Source: Avena insularis
Taxonomy: Eukaryota > Streptophyta > Magnoliopsida > Poales > Poaceae
Assembly (NCBI GenBank): GCA_023614405.1
Contig: CM042689.1
Location: 327,088,305-327,152,304, forward strand
DNA: 64,000 bases
Direction: 5' to 3'
The stretch's first letter is position 1. Each line of letters opens with the position of its first letter. Both the position numbers and the translations under genes were made by a program. Under the pieces are notes generated by a model that worked only from the letters and a program-made list of their open reading frames with translations, had not been told where the DNA came from and ran no database searches. This document shows positions 55,458 to 64,000 of the stretch, piece after piece.

Positions 55458-56743
55458 TGAAAGGGTATTTTACCCTATACTATTTTTGGTTGACAATGAC
55501 ACCGTGGTTAGAGTGGACTAATGCTACTTCTAGTGTCTTACACAGGTTCTAGTCCGATGCTGTGATGAAAGGTCATCGGAGACCCCCCCCCATTTTGATA
55601 ACGAAGCTTCGCACCGGAGTTTTCCCTTTTTATGTAATTGAGTCCGGTTAGGAGCTCCGTACTTTTAAGAGGGGTTCTCTCGATGAGCTTGTTGGGGATG
55701 ATTACCTAAGCCATATACACATCCCTATCTCCTACCTAATCCATCACCAAAGAGAGAAGAGAAGAAATCCTATCCATCAAGCCCTTTTCTGCAGATCTGG
55801 TTTTCAGACCGGTTGGACCGGCTCCCAGACCGGACCGTCCGTTGTCAGGATCGGAAATCTGAACTCAAACAGGGTTTTCTGGATTACTTACTCCGAATCT
55901 ATCCGGGTCTGGGTACTGAGAGCAGATTTGGTTTTAGTCCGGTTTTCCGGGCTGAGGACCGGACTGTCCGGTGTGTGAACCGGTCCAATCGAACTTAAAA
56001 CTAGACCTTGCAAACTTGGCTTGAAACGGCTAGTTTTTCTCCTTGAGTATAAATATTCCTTCTTCTAGCTTGAGTAGGTTAGGCATTCAATTTATATCAT
56101 TTCTTGAAGCTCTCTCTCTCCCCCATTGTTGAAACACAAAAGCTTGAGGATCTCCCATTCTATCCAACCAAATCCAAATCCCTTTGGTAGAAAGGAAGAG
56201 GAGGTCCCGATCTATGTTTCCACCAAGCCAAAGTTCATTCCCCCTTGAGTTCATCGAGTTAGCTTGTTACTCTTGGGTTTGTGGGAAACCCTATGCGGCT
56301 AGGGTCGCCCGGAGGCATTCGGCTTGTGATTTGCTCCGTGGAAAGATTGTGAGGGTTTGGAGACTACCTTAAAGTATACCACGAGTAAGTGAGCTATTCC
56401 TTCGTCGGATAGGCTCGGAGAAGAAGGTGAGCCTTTGTGGCGCGTGAGGAATCCTTCGTGGAACCTCACACCTCTCCAACGTGACGTAGCCCCCTTCCCA
56501 AAGGTGGTGAACACGGGAATACATCTTCGTCTCCGCGTGCTTCGGTTATTCCTTAACCGATCTCTTACTTGTGTTGTTTACCTTGTGATAGCCTTTGAGC
56601 TTGAAGTATCTTGTTCATCATCTAGGTTGCCTCACCTAGTTTGCATTTAGGCTCACTTATATTCCGCAAAGCCTAAAACTTGCAAAAGATTATAAGAATT
56701 TTGTAGAAACCTATTCAACCCCCTCCAGGTTAACCATCTTACA
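55458..56743 (+). repeat. Sirevirus 3' LTR (1,286 bp)
   Basis: Starts TGAAAGGGTATTTTACCC, ends ...ggttaaccatcttaca. It contains palindromic ggaccggactgtccggtg (about 55963-55980) and a diverged copy near 55830, and a TATA-like gagtataaatattcc (56045) that is a reasonable promoter. The right neighbour is Harbinger transposase sequence. Confidence 0.8.
56045..56059 (+). promoter_or_regulatory. Candidate TATA box in the Sirevirus LTR
   Basis: gagtataaatattcc, downstream of the palindromic boxes and within the LTR at a place that would leave a short R/U5. Sequence only. Confidence 0.45.
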
Positions 56744-56928
56744 CTTGCACTTTGCCTCGCCTTGCACTTCCGGCGACCTGGCGCCGAACCATCGCGCTTC
56801 GGCTTCGCCATCTGCAGGTACAACTGGACGAGCGAGACGAGGATCTCCAAGTGCTCTTCACTTTCGGCGACCTCGGCGCTCTCCTCCTCCAGCAGTACGG
56901 CGAGCATCTCGTCGTCGTCGGAGTCCAT
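56744..56928 (-). pseudogene. Harbinger transposase N-terminus
   Basis: From ATG at 56928 (MDSDDDEMLAVLLEEESAEV) to SAPGRRKCKARQ, the usual acidic start followed by the PGRRK block of grass PIF transposases. It is cut at 56744 by the Sirevirus LTR and has lost its connection to the DDE part. Confidence 0.75.
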
Positions 56929-57401
56929 GCCCGAACCGGCCAAATGCCGAACACTTGGCGGGCGTGGTGGTGGGAGCACGCAACGAAGCAGAGCTACGGC
57001 GAAGTTCGGTCGGCGAAAGCGGCGGCGTAACGGGCGGCGAAGTGGGTGATAACTACGGCGAGCATATCTAGAGGCGTGGGCATGTCTCTGCGTGGAGGAG
57101 CTCCGCCGGCGAAGTCATGGCGACAGAGGCGCTGGGAGCTTTTCGTCGCAGTCTAGGCGAGTGGAGTGGGTGAAAATGGGACTGTCTCGCCGACAGAGTT
57201 GACCCACGCCTTTTTTCGCTTCGTCCGGTGTTCCCAAGGCGTATCCGGAAACCTGGGTTCGGTCTGGGAAGCCCGGACCAAAGTTCGCTCAAATCCGGAT
57301 AAAATCAGGTTGCTGAATACACGACTAAGCCGATTTTCACGTCTGGCTGTAATTTTGGAGTCCGAATCGGCGTGCTGTGTAGCCGAGTGGATATGCTCTG
57401 A

Positions 57402-58065
57402 CAAACCAATAGAGATAACAAAGCAATAGAGAGATACCCGACCAGATTCCTACACAATTTGCACACACTAGAATGGGCAACCCGTGCCTGCTGCAGTGCT
57501 GCTGATCCCAGCGTGCGAACTCGGCAGATCTGCCCACGTCTGAACCCAAGCACGGTGCGGTAGGAGAATTCTGGCATAAACAAAGCCATGGATCAAGGTG
57601 CATTTGCCGAGTAGCCATCGGGACATCGGGTGCTCCTGCCGATGCTCTCTCATCGCCTTTTTAGGCAGATCTCGCGGACTTTTTCTCCCCCGGTCCACAC
57701 TGCACTGCCACCGCACCGTCGTTCCGTTTGACGCGAGCACCCGTGTCACCATCCCTCGCCGCACGCGCAGCATTACCTCTACTCCAGTATAGCAAATACC
57801 ACGCCGCACCGCCGCCCCACCGCGCACGGCACGCCGAGTCACTCCGCACTTTCTCGCACTGGTGGTGGAGTGGAGAGCTTGGCTGGCGGCGGGCCTGCGC
57901 CTCGCACGGTCGCACCTCTAGTGGCCGGTAAACCCGCACCTAAACCGCAGATCCCACTCCTCCTTCCTCCCCACCCCTCGCCGGTTCGCGCGCGGCGGCC
58001 CAAGCAAGCAAGCAAAGCCTTTGAGCGATTCCCCGGGCATTTACGCCGCCTCGGGCCCCCGCGGG
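57402..58065. other. Upstream region and 5' UTR of the DUF688-type gene
   Basis: GC content rises toward 58066. Pyrimidine-rich ccactcctccttcctcccca at 57952-57971 is typical of a plant 5' UTR. No clear TATA box was picked out. Frames here are shadows of GC-rich DNA. Confidence 0.45.
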
Positions 58066-60303
58066 ATGCGCCCGGACCGCGTGATGGCGGAGGGGGGCAA
58101 GCGGATCGACCTGGGCGCGCCGCTGCGCTCGGCGGTGCGCCTGCCGTACCACAAGGCCGACCTCAAGTCCGGCCCCGTCCGCCACCCCGGCGCCGTGCCC
58201 TTCGTCTGGGAGCAGAGCCCCGGCCGGCCCAAGAGCGTCCGCACCCGCCGCCCGGCCCCGCCCTCGCCCGCTCCTTCCTCTCGTCACCAGCCGCGCCCGT
58301 CGGAGGAGGAAGGGGCCGGCGGCGCGACCCCTTACCACGACGCCCTGGGGGACCGCGATCGCGCGCCGCTTTACCCAGACTCCGCCGCCGCCGACGTGCC
58401 TCGGAATGGAGACGCGAGGCGTAAGGCTGAGCAGGCGGAGCTCGAGGCGAAGAGGGAAGCCAAGGCACCACCACAGCCGCTGTCTGTCGCTGATGTACTG
58501 CGCGACCAAGAGGACGACGTCGGCGACGGCGACGACGAGGAGAGGTTCTCGGACGCGCAGGACACGCTCTCGCGGACGGAATCCTTCACCGTGAACTGCA
58601 GCGTCAGCGGTCTCAGCGGCATGCCGGACCGCCCCGCTGCCGCGCCTGCGGTTACCGAGCCAGGGACCCGTGGCTTCATGATGGACCGCTTCCTACCGGC
58701 CGCACAGGCTGTGGCCGTGGGCTCCCCGCAGTACACCTTCCGCAAGGCTGGCGCCACCACCGGCAACTCTGCTCGCGAGCATGCGCACGCGGCTGCGGCC
58801 AATTGGAGAACTGGCAGCGATGATGATCGCGCGAGAAGGACGCCTGTCCAGCTCCCCTACCAGAATCTGCCTCCCAATTATTGTACCTATCCGAGACGCG
58901 AGGAGCATTTGGAGGAGGAGGAAGAAGAGGAGGATGACTACGACGACGAGGTGCATAGTACCCGGCGTTTTTCATCCAAAGGGTGTGGTTTGCTCCCTGG
59001 TTTGTGCGTTAAAACCTCCTTGTTACTGCTGAACCCAATGCCTGCAATGAAGAATGGCAAGGCGCGTGGGAGAGGGAGAGACAGGGGCTTGCCATCCAAA
59101 GGCAGAGGTCAGAATGCACCCAGCCCTCTTGCCCGGAGCTCACAGAACAAGAATCTCGGTTGTGATTCGAATGGGGTAAGCAGATGCGGCACACAACATG
59201 CTTCATAAATTCAGAGTTATGTTGCTTGTTGATAGCTTTTGGAATGATAATTAGTCGTAAACATCTCGGTCTTTCTTATATTGCAGCGATACTGGGAGGA
59301 AGTGTACAAGCACAAGTTGGAACAGAAGTATGTTCACCAAGGAGAGGATAAGAGGAGCAAGATGACAAGTGAGTCCAACCATCTGACATTTTGGAGTGAC
59401 TCTCAGACTGCGGATGGGTCTTCGCCATTTCACAACTCCATAGGTGGCGGTGCATCTCCCTACCGTCGCGGTGTTGCCTTGTCGCCGTCACGTATAGCAA
59501 ATGGGTCATTTGAAATAAGAGATAAAGATGAGAAAATGAGTAGAAGCAATGGCTCTAGCTCACTTGGAATAGACCATGATCATGGCTCATTACTTGGATC
59601 AGATCACAGTAGTTTCAAGGGATCAAGCTCCATGAGCTCAGGGGTTGACAGGCAATTGCACCAAGACTCAATAGATCACCGTGCAGGTATTGATTCAGAA
59701 ACTAACCACTTGACTCTGCAACTGGATGCAAAGGAATCTTCAAATTCAAGATATGACGTTCAGCTTGGAGGAGGACAGAGAAGTAACAGTATAATGAAAG
59801 CTCAAGATAATGATCCGTTGACAGAAAGGCTGACTGAAGTGCCGGAACCTGCTGTGTTATTGCCTAATCGAAATGCAGGATTGGTGAAATTGGATGATAG
59901 AAAAATTTCCAGTCAGGATGTTTCGCTATGTTCGAAAGAGAATATTTCTGTCAAGAAGGAAAGTAGTCCTTTGCAATATCTACTGCCATTGCCTGTCCCA
60001 AAATCACCTTCAGACTCCTGGCTTTCTCGCAATTTGCCATCTGTGAAGAATAAACCACCTGCGCCATCTTTTCTTGGAATCCAAGTACAGCCGAAGAAAC
60101 AAGCTCCCTGGGCATCAGAACATCCAAAGGAGAACGATCTTAAGCCTCCCAGGCCACGTCAAATAAGATTTGCAGATGTAATACACAACATCCCTCTGTT
60201 CTGCTCATATATCTATTCACTTCTCAGAGCCATTACTTAACTTTTTATTTGTCTCCTTGTGTAGGTGGTCGAGAGGCCTTATTATTTGGATACTGAGATA
60301 TGA
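58066..60303 (+). CDS. DUF688-family plant protein, three exons
   Basis: Exon 1 58066-59175, exon 2 59287-60177, exon 3 60265-60303; both introns are GT...AG and phase 0, giving 679 aa. The first ATG is 58066 (MRPDRVMAEGGKRIDLGAPL). An in-frame TTG extends further upstream but is not a plant start. The N-terminal KSGPVRHPGAVPFVWEQSPG is the conserved block of the DUF688 family. Further parts are an acidic Glu/Asp run (about residues 285-300), basic RGRGRDRGLPSKGRG, a conserved WEEVYKHKLEQKY at the exon 2 start, and LTFWSDSQTADGSSP. The C-terminus RQIRFADVVERPYYLDTEI continues across intron 2, which supports the splicing. Function is unknown; no membrane segment or signal is evident. The largest intact gene in the window. 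Confidence 0.85.
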
Positions 60304-60537
60304 TGTCTTCCTTCAGGACCAATATCTATTCATGATATGATTTCGTGGTGGAAATCAGGTCATATATGCCTGCGAGTACCATCGCCTAATGGTTCCATAC
60401 AGGCATATGTGTACTATGTTTTTCTGTTGCAGTGATGGCTGGTAATCACCTACCAGAAACTCAGCATGTTGGTAAATTTGGATTTGCATGTTATGTTTGC
60501 ATACTATATGTTTCACCTTGCCCAATGTATGTTAGTA
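60304..60537 (+). other. Probable 3' UTR of the DUF688-type gene
   Basis: AT-richer DNA after the stop, without ORFs. No canonical poly(A) signal stands out. It runs up to the Stowaway element. Confidence 0.4.
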
Positions 60538-60706
60538 CTCCCTCTGTTTCAAAATATAAGATGTTTTAGGTTTGTGAAGAAAATGTATCTAGACTTTTTT
60601 TAGTGTCTAGATTCACTCCAAGTCTTAGTGAACCTATATGCTAAAAGTAGTCTAGATACATTTGCTTCATAAAGCTAAAACATCTTATATTTTGAAACGG
60701 AGGGAG
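60538..60706. mobile_element. Stowaway MITE (169 bp)
   Basis: Ends ctccctctgtttcaaaatat and atattttgaaacggagggag, with TA flanks (60536-60537, 60707-60708). Long arms (ataagatgttttag / ctaaaacatcttat) pair fully, so its RNA would form a stable hairpin. Only 235 bp after the DUF688-type stop codon, so it may be transcribed with it. Confidence 0.95.
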
Positions 60707-60708
60707 TA

Positions 60709-62133
60709 GTGGCTTAGGTCTGTTGTAAATCATATATCTATACTGGATTTGCTTCTGTGTAGTTCACCTTACTGTCCATAAATGTAAAACTGTTTACTCC
60801 ATTAAAACAGTTGAGTTGATCTTCAGATGTATCATAGAGTAAAATTCCAAAATAATTCAGCCTATGTTCACAAGACATTTCCAGTGCAATGTGAATAGCA
60901 TCTCTCGGTGCATGTCTCATTTGTTTCCATTGATACTGTCATTTGTTCTTTATGGTGTGCCAGTACTAGCTGTTGCTGGAACAACATCTGGCTTGTTATA
61001 GACAGCAGACTTCACCGTGTCATATTTTTTTTACAGTTTCATAACAAGTTTATGCAGTGTATTTCATGTCTGGTGATTACATCTGTCATGTTTTTGTTGG
61101 AGATTGGCTTTGAGATGGAACATATGTAGCACATTTTTCTATCGAAAGGTCTACCGAGATATACACAGTTCATATTCAGAATGGTTGGAACCTGTGAGCT
61201 TCAGAGGTGCCCTAGAAGATGTTGTCATGTTACGAACAAAACAAGCTAGATGATTGGCGTACGATCTCAGATTCCCAAGATATTGGAATCTCATGATAAG
61301 ATGCACATCTATTTACCTAAGTGCTCATCGGCGTAACGGCGTAAGGCCTGTTATTTTGTGTTCACTCTGTTTACCGAAGTCCGAAGTGCTTATCCACATC
61401 AGTCTTTTCTTGTTTGATCTTGAATTGGTACATTCTTATGTCTCTCTGTTTCTTTTAGGGGAAAATATTACCACTGAATTGATTTACATGTGAACTACTG
61501 CACTGCGTTGTTCATTGTGCTGCTGGTGTTCTATTAGTTTGAACAAAGATGTACCCTTGTGCTGATTAAACATCAAAACATTGCTGCTGCTCTTATTCAG
61601 ACGCATGTAGACCGCAGACAGATGGTATCTTTCTTTTCATACCGGATGAACCGAGCAGATGTATCGATTCAGCCGGCCGGACGTTCATGCGAAAAGAAGG
61701 GACACTTTGTTTTTATTCTCTAGTTCTTCGGATATTCACTTCTTTTGTTATTTAAGAATCCATGTTTGCAAGAGAAAACAACTTGGTTTCAAGTTTCATT
61801 ATTCCGATCTCAGCATTCTATTTTGAACTCCCAAAACATTTTATATTAGAAACGGAGTGTATTCTCTTTATTCTATACTGGGATGAGACAGATAATTTGA
61901 GGAAATTTATTTTTGCCCCCATTTCTTTGGCCCTGTTTTAAGAGGGTATGATGGTCATCGGTTTTCAGACCATAAAATAAAAGGAAATAAATCAGAATAA
62001 CCGGAAAAGACAATTCATCAAAGTCCTCAAAAGAGTCTTTCGCCCAACTATATATTAATATGAAACCACAATGATACAACAATGTCCGAACTAAAGAAAA
62101 TAGTGGGGCAGCGGCACATCCCAAAAAGGCCCA
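60709..62133. other. Intergenic with a MITE remnant
   Basis: No gene. A half Stowaway remnant (cattttatattagaaacgga and its flank, about 61820-61860) resembles the right arm of the element at 60538. About 62040-62130 has ctatatattaatatgaaac, like the ends of interspersed non-LTR repeats. Confidence 0.45.
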
Positions 62134-62578
62134 TTTTTTTATCAATTCGAGAAGTATTGCACGAATTTAAGGTTTTCGATATCTAGCACATCGTCGGCCT
62201 GGCCAAGCCGAGTGCGCCATTCAGCGAGGGCCGGGCCGAATCAGTCCCATTCGGCACCATTCGGCAAGCCGAGTGCATTCGGTCCCGGCCTGGCCGAATG
62301 AAAGCAAAGAACTAGCACATCGAGCGTGGGGCCAAAGACGACTAGTGCAATAGGTCCCAGGCAAGCCAAGTGCTTTTCCAATCGGTCTGGCCCTGCACGA
62401 TTGAAGCAATCGGCTTGGCCTTGACCAAATGCATGTCAATTGCTTTTCTCCAATCGGTCAACTGGCCAGTCGGCTTGGCCCAGGCCGAATAAAACTTAGT
62501 TGGCTTGGCCCAGACCGACGATGTATTAGATATCGAAACCTTATATCTGTGCAATACTTCTCGAATTGATTAAAAAAG
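62134..62578. mobile_element. Foldback element with arms of about 75 bp
   Basis: The left arm (62134-62209) and right arm (62502-62578) are inverted copies: tcaattcgagaagtattgca, ggttttcgatatctagcaca and tcgtcggcctggccaagcc on the left recur inverted on the right with few changes. The 290-bp middle repeats variants of ggcctggccgaatg and caagccgagtgc, some inverted. No clear target duplication and no ORF. Superfamily undetermined; Mutator-like or hAT-like non-autonomous elements are candidates. Confidence 0.75.
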
Positions 62579-63060
62579 TATATTATAAAAATAAGAACAA
62601 GAAATGAAGGCAATGATGAATCGATGAAACAACGATGACCCTCCACGACTTTGACCTATCATGCTCCCAACTCCTAAGCACCCTGAAGCGCCCAATACCA
62701 AGTATCGCCTTCAAGAAGGGAAGTACCATCGACACTGCGCTGCTGCCTAGACCCGACTGGTCCTAGGGTTTCTCCTAACACTCGGCATAAAATGGACAAA
62801 GGATTCCCGTGACGCCGAATAGTGCGACTTGAAGGCAACACCTCGTCAGGGTCGGACAAGCCGACATGAATTTCTCCCGACCCCTGCCTACGAAAAAACT
62901 AGCACAACGTAGCACCACCACCAAGCTTCGCCGCCAACCAGCATGTGTCACCATGCTTGTAGTCACCATCACCATCTTATTGTGAATGTTGGTGTGCGTC
63001 CTGTAAGACGAGAGGCACACGACATCGCCTAAACGAGAGATAACCACTTCGCAGCCGCAC
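62579..63060 (-). repeat. Interspersed repeat, probably same class as 4497-5165
   Basis: The wording (cctagggtttctcctaacac, gaagggaagtaccatcgaca) resembles the bodies of recurrent wheat repeats like the one at 4497. No domain. Possibly continuous with 62040-62133 across the foldback insertion. Low confidence. Confidence 0.3.
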
Positions 63061-63116
63061 GGGTGGGACCCACCTTCATCGTCGGGAGGCGGTTGTCAAC
63101 CGGACAGATCAACGGG

Positions 63117-63158
63117 GTCACACCAGGCCCAAACGGGCCTGGCCGGGCCTGGTGTGAC
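63117..63158. other. Perfect 14-bp inverted repeat with 14-bp loop
   Basis: gtcacaccaggccc (63117-63130) and gggcctggtgtgac (63145-63158) are exact inverses; the loop itself holds gggcctggcc. It lies 260 bp before the ATG of the next gene and contains GGCCCA/TGGGCC-type sites common in plant promoters. Confidence 0.7.
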
Positions 63159-63207
63159 AGGCAATCAATTCATCATGGCACAGACTGAAGTGGATGAAAT
63201 CATCAAT

Positions 63208-63214
63208 TATAAAG
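63208..63214 (+). promoter_or_regulatory. Possible TATA box of the partial gene
   Basis: tataaag about 205 bp upstream of the ATG at 63418. Sequence match only. Confidence 0.3.
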
Positions 63215-63417
63215 TAATTGAGGGCAAATAATCAAAATTATCATGAACAAAAATTCCCCTTATGCAGTCTCTACAGAACCACGAAGTTATCATGAAATGT
63301 TGTTTCGATGGATAAATCGGTTCCGGCACCAATTCTTTTGAAATAAAATTGGAGTAATTGGGTGAACTCGAAAGTTTCTGCCGTTTCCTCCATCCCGTCT
63401 CGCAGCTGAACCGGCAA

Positions 63418-64000
63418 ATGGAGCCCGATCCTGCGCCCGCCGTCTCCCTAGCTCCAAACCCTAGCCACCAACCCTTCCTCCGGGCAGCCAAGTCCACGGC
63501 CTTCAAGCGCGAGGAGCGCCGCAAGCGCAAGGAGCAGAAAAGGGAGCGCAAGCGGCAGGAGCACCTCGTTTTCGCGCTCGAGCAGTGGGAACCCCTCGGC
63601 CCGCCGCCTCGCCCGGTTGCCATCTCCCCCTCCGGCGTGCCACCCGAAGACAAGCCGTGGCCGTGCGACCCGCCCCCGCCTCCACCCTCCGCCGCCTGGA
63701 GCTGGGGCTCTCCATCGGATCCCTCCGCCGACCGGAGCTGGGGCCTTCCAGCGGAACCCCTGACACAGCCGCCCCCGCCGCCGGTTGCGGCAACGTGTCC
63801 CCAGACCGCCGCGGTGAGGGCGTCCCGCGCGTTCTTCGGAGAGCACGTCGACAACGACGACGACGGCGACGTCGACGAGGATGTGGAGGGAGAGGAAGGC
63901 AATGCTGTGACCCGGTTCTTCGACGACCTGCTGGAGAAAGATACGGGCCTGAGGGGATTGTACGAGGCGGAGCGGGAGACGGGGCGGTTCCTGTGCCTGG
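63418..64000 (+). CDS. Unknown plant protein, N-terminal part (runs off the window)
   Basis: Open from ATG 63418 (MEPDPAPAVSLAPNPSHQPF) to the last base, 194 codons without a stop. It has a very basic helix-like stretch (FKREERRKRKEQKRERKRQE, residues about 30-50) that could be a nuclear targeting signal. Proline-rich linkers with two near copies of a WSWG/SWGL motif follow, then an acidic run (DNDDDGDVDEDVEGEEGN). The conserved-looking end is FFDDLLEKDTGLRGLYEAER followed by ETGRFLCL. That last block resembles the start of plant proteins with a following C2H2-type zinc finger, but the finger would lie outside the window. High GC and codon use like the DUF688-type exon 1 support a real gene. 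Confidence 0.7.
   Translation, partial: MEPDPAPAVSLAPNPSHQPFLRAAKSTAFKREERRKRKEQKRERKRQEHLVFALEQWEPLGPPPRPVAISPSGVPPEDKPWPCDPPPPPPSAAWSWGSPSDPSADRSWGLPAEPLTQPPPPPVAATCPQTAAVRASRAFFGEHVDNDDDGDVDEDVEGEEGNAVTRFFDDLLEKDTGLRGLYEAERETGRFLCL

Larger units (their letters stand above)
53096..56743 (+). mobile_element. Sirevirus (Ty1/Copia, Maximus-like) 3' fragment
   Basis: It contains an env-like ORF, a polypurine tract aaaaagggggaga (55445-55457) and a 3' LTR (55458-56743) with TG...CA ends. Palindromes around accggactgtccggt, characteristic of Sirevirus LTRs, are present in the LTR and upstream of the ORF. gag, pol and the 5' LTR are absent. The left border near 53095 is where Harbinger homology stops. 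No matching duplication is present, so a deletion removed the left part. Confidence 0.75.
52114..57398 (-). mobile_element. PIF/Harbinger transposon, interrupted
   Basis: Terminal inverted repeats are gagcatctccactcg (52114) and its inverse cgagtggatatgctc (to 57398), one mismatch. The flanks are taa and tga, a decayed 3-bp TWA duplication. Subterminal motifs match (ccggaccaaactttg near 52155; ccggaccaaagttcg near 57273). On the minus strand the transposase N-terminus is at 56928-56744 and the DDE part at about 53095-52270; between them sits a Sirevirus fragment. Without it about 1.6 kb remains, so some Harbinger DNA was also lost. Confidence 0.85.

Noticed and set aside
58021..58065. Upstream extension of the DUF688-type frame from TTG
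   Set aside because: TTG is not a usual plant start; the first ATG at 58066 keeps the whole conserved N-terminal block.
60178..60240. Read-through end of exon 2 of the DUF688-type gene to TAA at 60240
   Set aside because: A GT...AG intron (60178-60264) joins FADV to VERPYYLDTEI, matching the family's usual C-terminus; the read-through tail looks intronic.
63207..63902. 231-codon minus-strand frame at the right edge
   Set aside because: A shadow of the plus-strand exon that is open from 63418 to the window end and has a good ATG and structured composition.
1..64000. CRISPR arrays, bacterial operons, phage or integron features
   Set aside because: None seen. The direct repeats present are LTRs, MITEs, target duplications and local tandem duplications of a plant genome.

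Overview
This 64 kb window is plant nuclear DNA, almost certainly from a Triticeae grass (wheat, Aegilops or barley group). The grounds are the nested long LTR retrotransposons, Stowaway MITEs with CTCCCTC ends and TA target duplications, a tRNA-headed SINE of the wheat Au type, Copia LTRs whose element-strand 5' end reads TGTTGGAGATATGCCC, a Sirevirus fragment, and sparse intron-containing plant genes in an AT-rich repeat sea. No prokaryotic or organellar feature was seen. Species and chromosome cannot be told from the sequence alone.

Layout. 0-4 kb: a decayed minus-strand LINE (endonuclease C-terminus, reverse transcriptase, zf-RVT). 4-11.7 kb: intergenic DNA with a second interspersed repeat, an AT-rich block, a Stowaway MITE and a CpG-rich patch. 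11,722-34,539: one Ty3/Gypsy chromovirus (Tekay-like) on the minus strand with 4 kb LTRs, target duplication GAAAC, initiator-Met primer site and polypurine tract. It is split by a complete Copia element (20,585-29,478, duplication CTCAA). The Gypsy carries a broken gag-pol and an extra coiled-coil, acidic-tailed ORF between the primer site and gag. 34.6-35.1 kb: a PPR-protein relic. 36,277-37,662: an intact two-exon serpin gene (minus). 39,048-45,602: a Copia-type solo LTR that holds a SINE and a solo LTR of the same Gypsy family (duplication TTGTG) and has an internal tandem duplication of about 490 bp. 47.9-49.9 kb: a 5'-truncated LINE with its own small insertion. 52,114-57,398: a PIF/Harbinger transposon cut in two by the 3' part of a Sirevirus (env-like ORF plus 3' LTR). 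58,066-60,303: a three-exon DUF688-type gene (plus). 62,134-62,578: a long-armed foldback element. 63,418 to the end: the first exon of another gene, cut by the window edge.

Working genes: the serpin (protease inhibitor), the DUF688 protein (function unknown) and the partial gene at the right edge. Nothing suggests they act in one pathway. The rest is transposable-element history, which gives relative dating: the Copia is younger than the Gypsy, the solo Gypsy LTR is younger than the solo Copia LTR, and the Sirevirus is younger than the Harbinger. The least ordinary signals are the extra Gypsy ORF with splice-acceptor-like sequence before it, the Copia with intact LTRs around an eroded core, three stubs of target-primed retroposition that are little more than a tail, block-wise differences between the two Gypsy LTRs, the lysine/arginine-rich repeat in the serpin, and a cluster of Sirevirus-type palindromes next to the env-like ORF.
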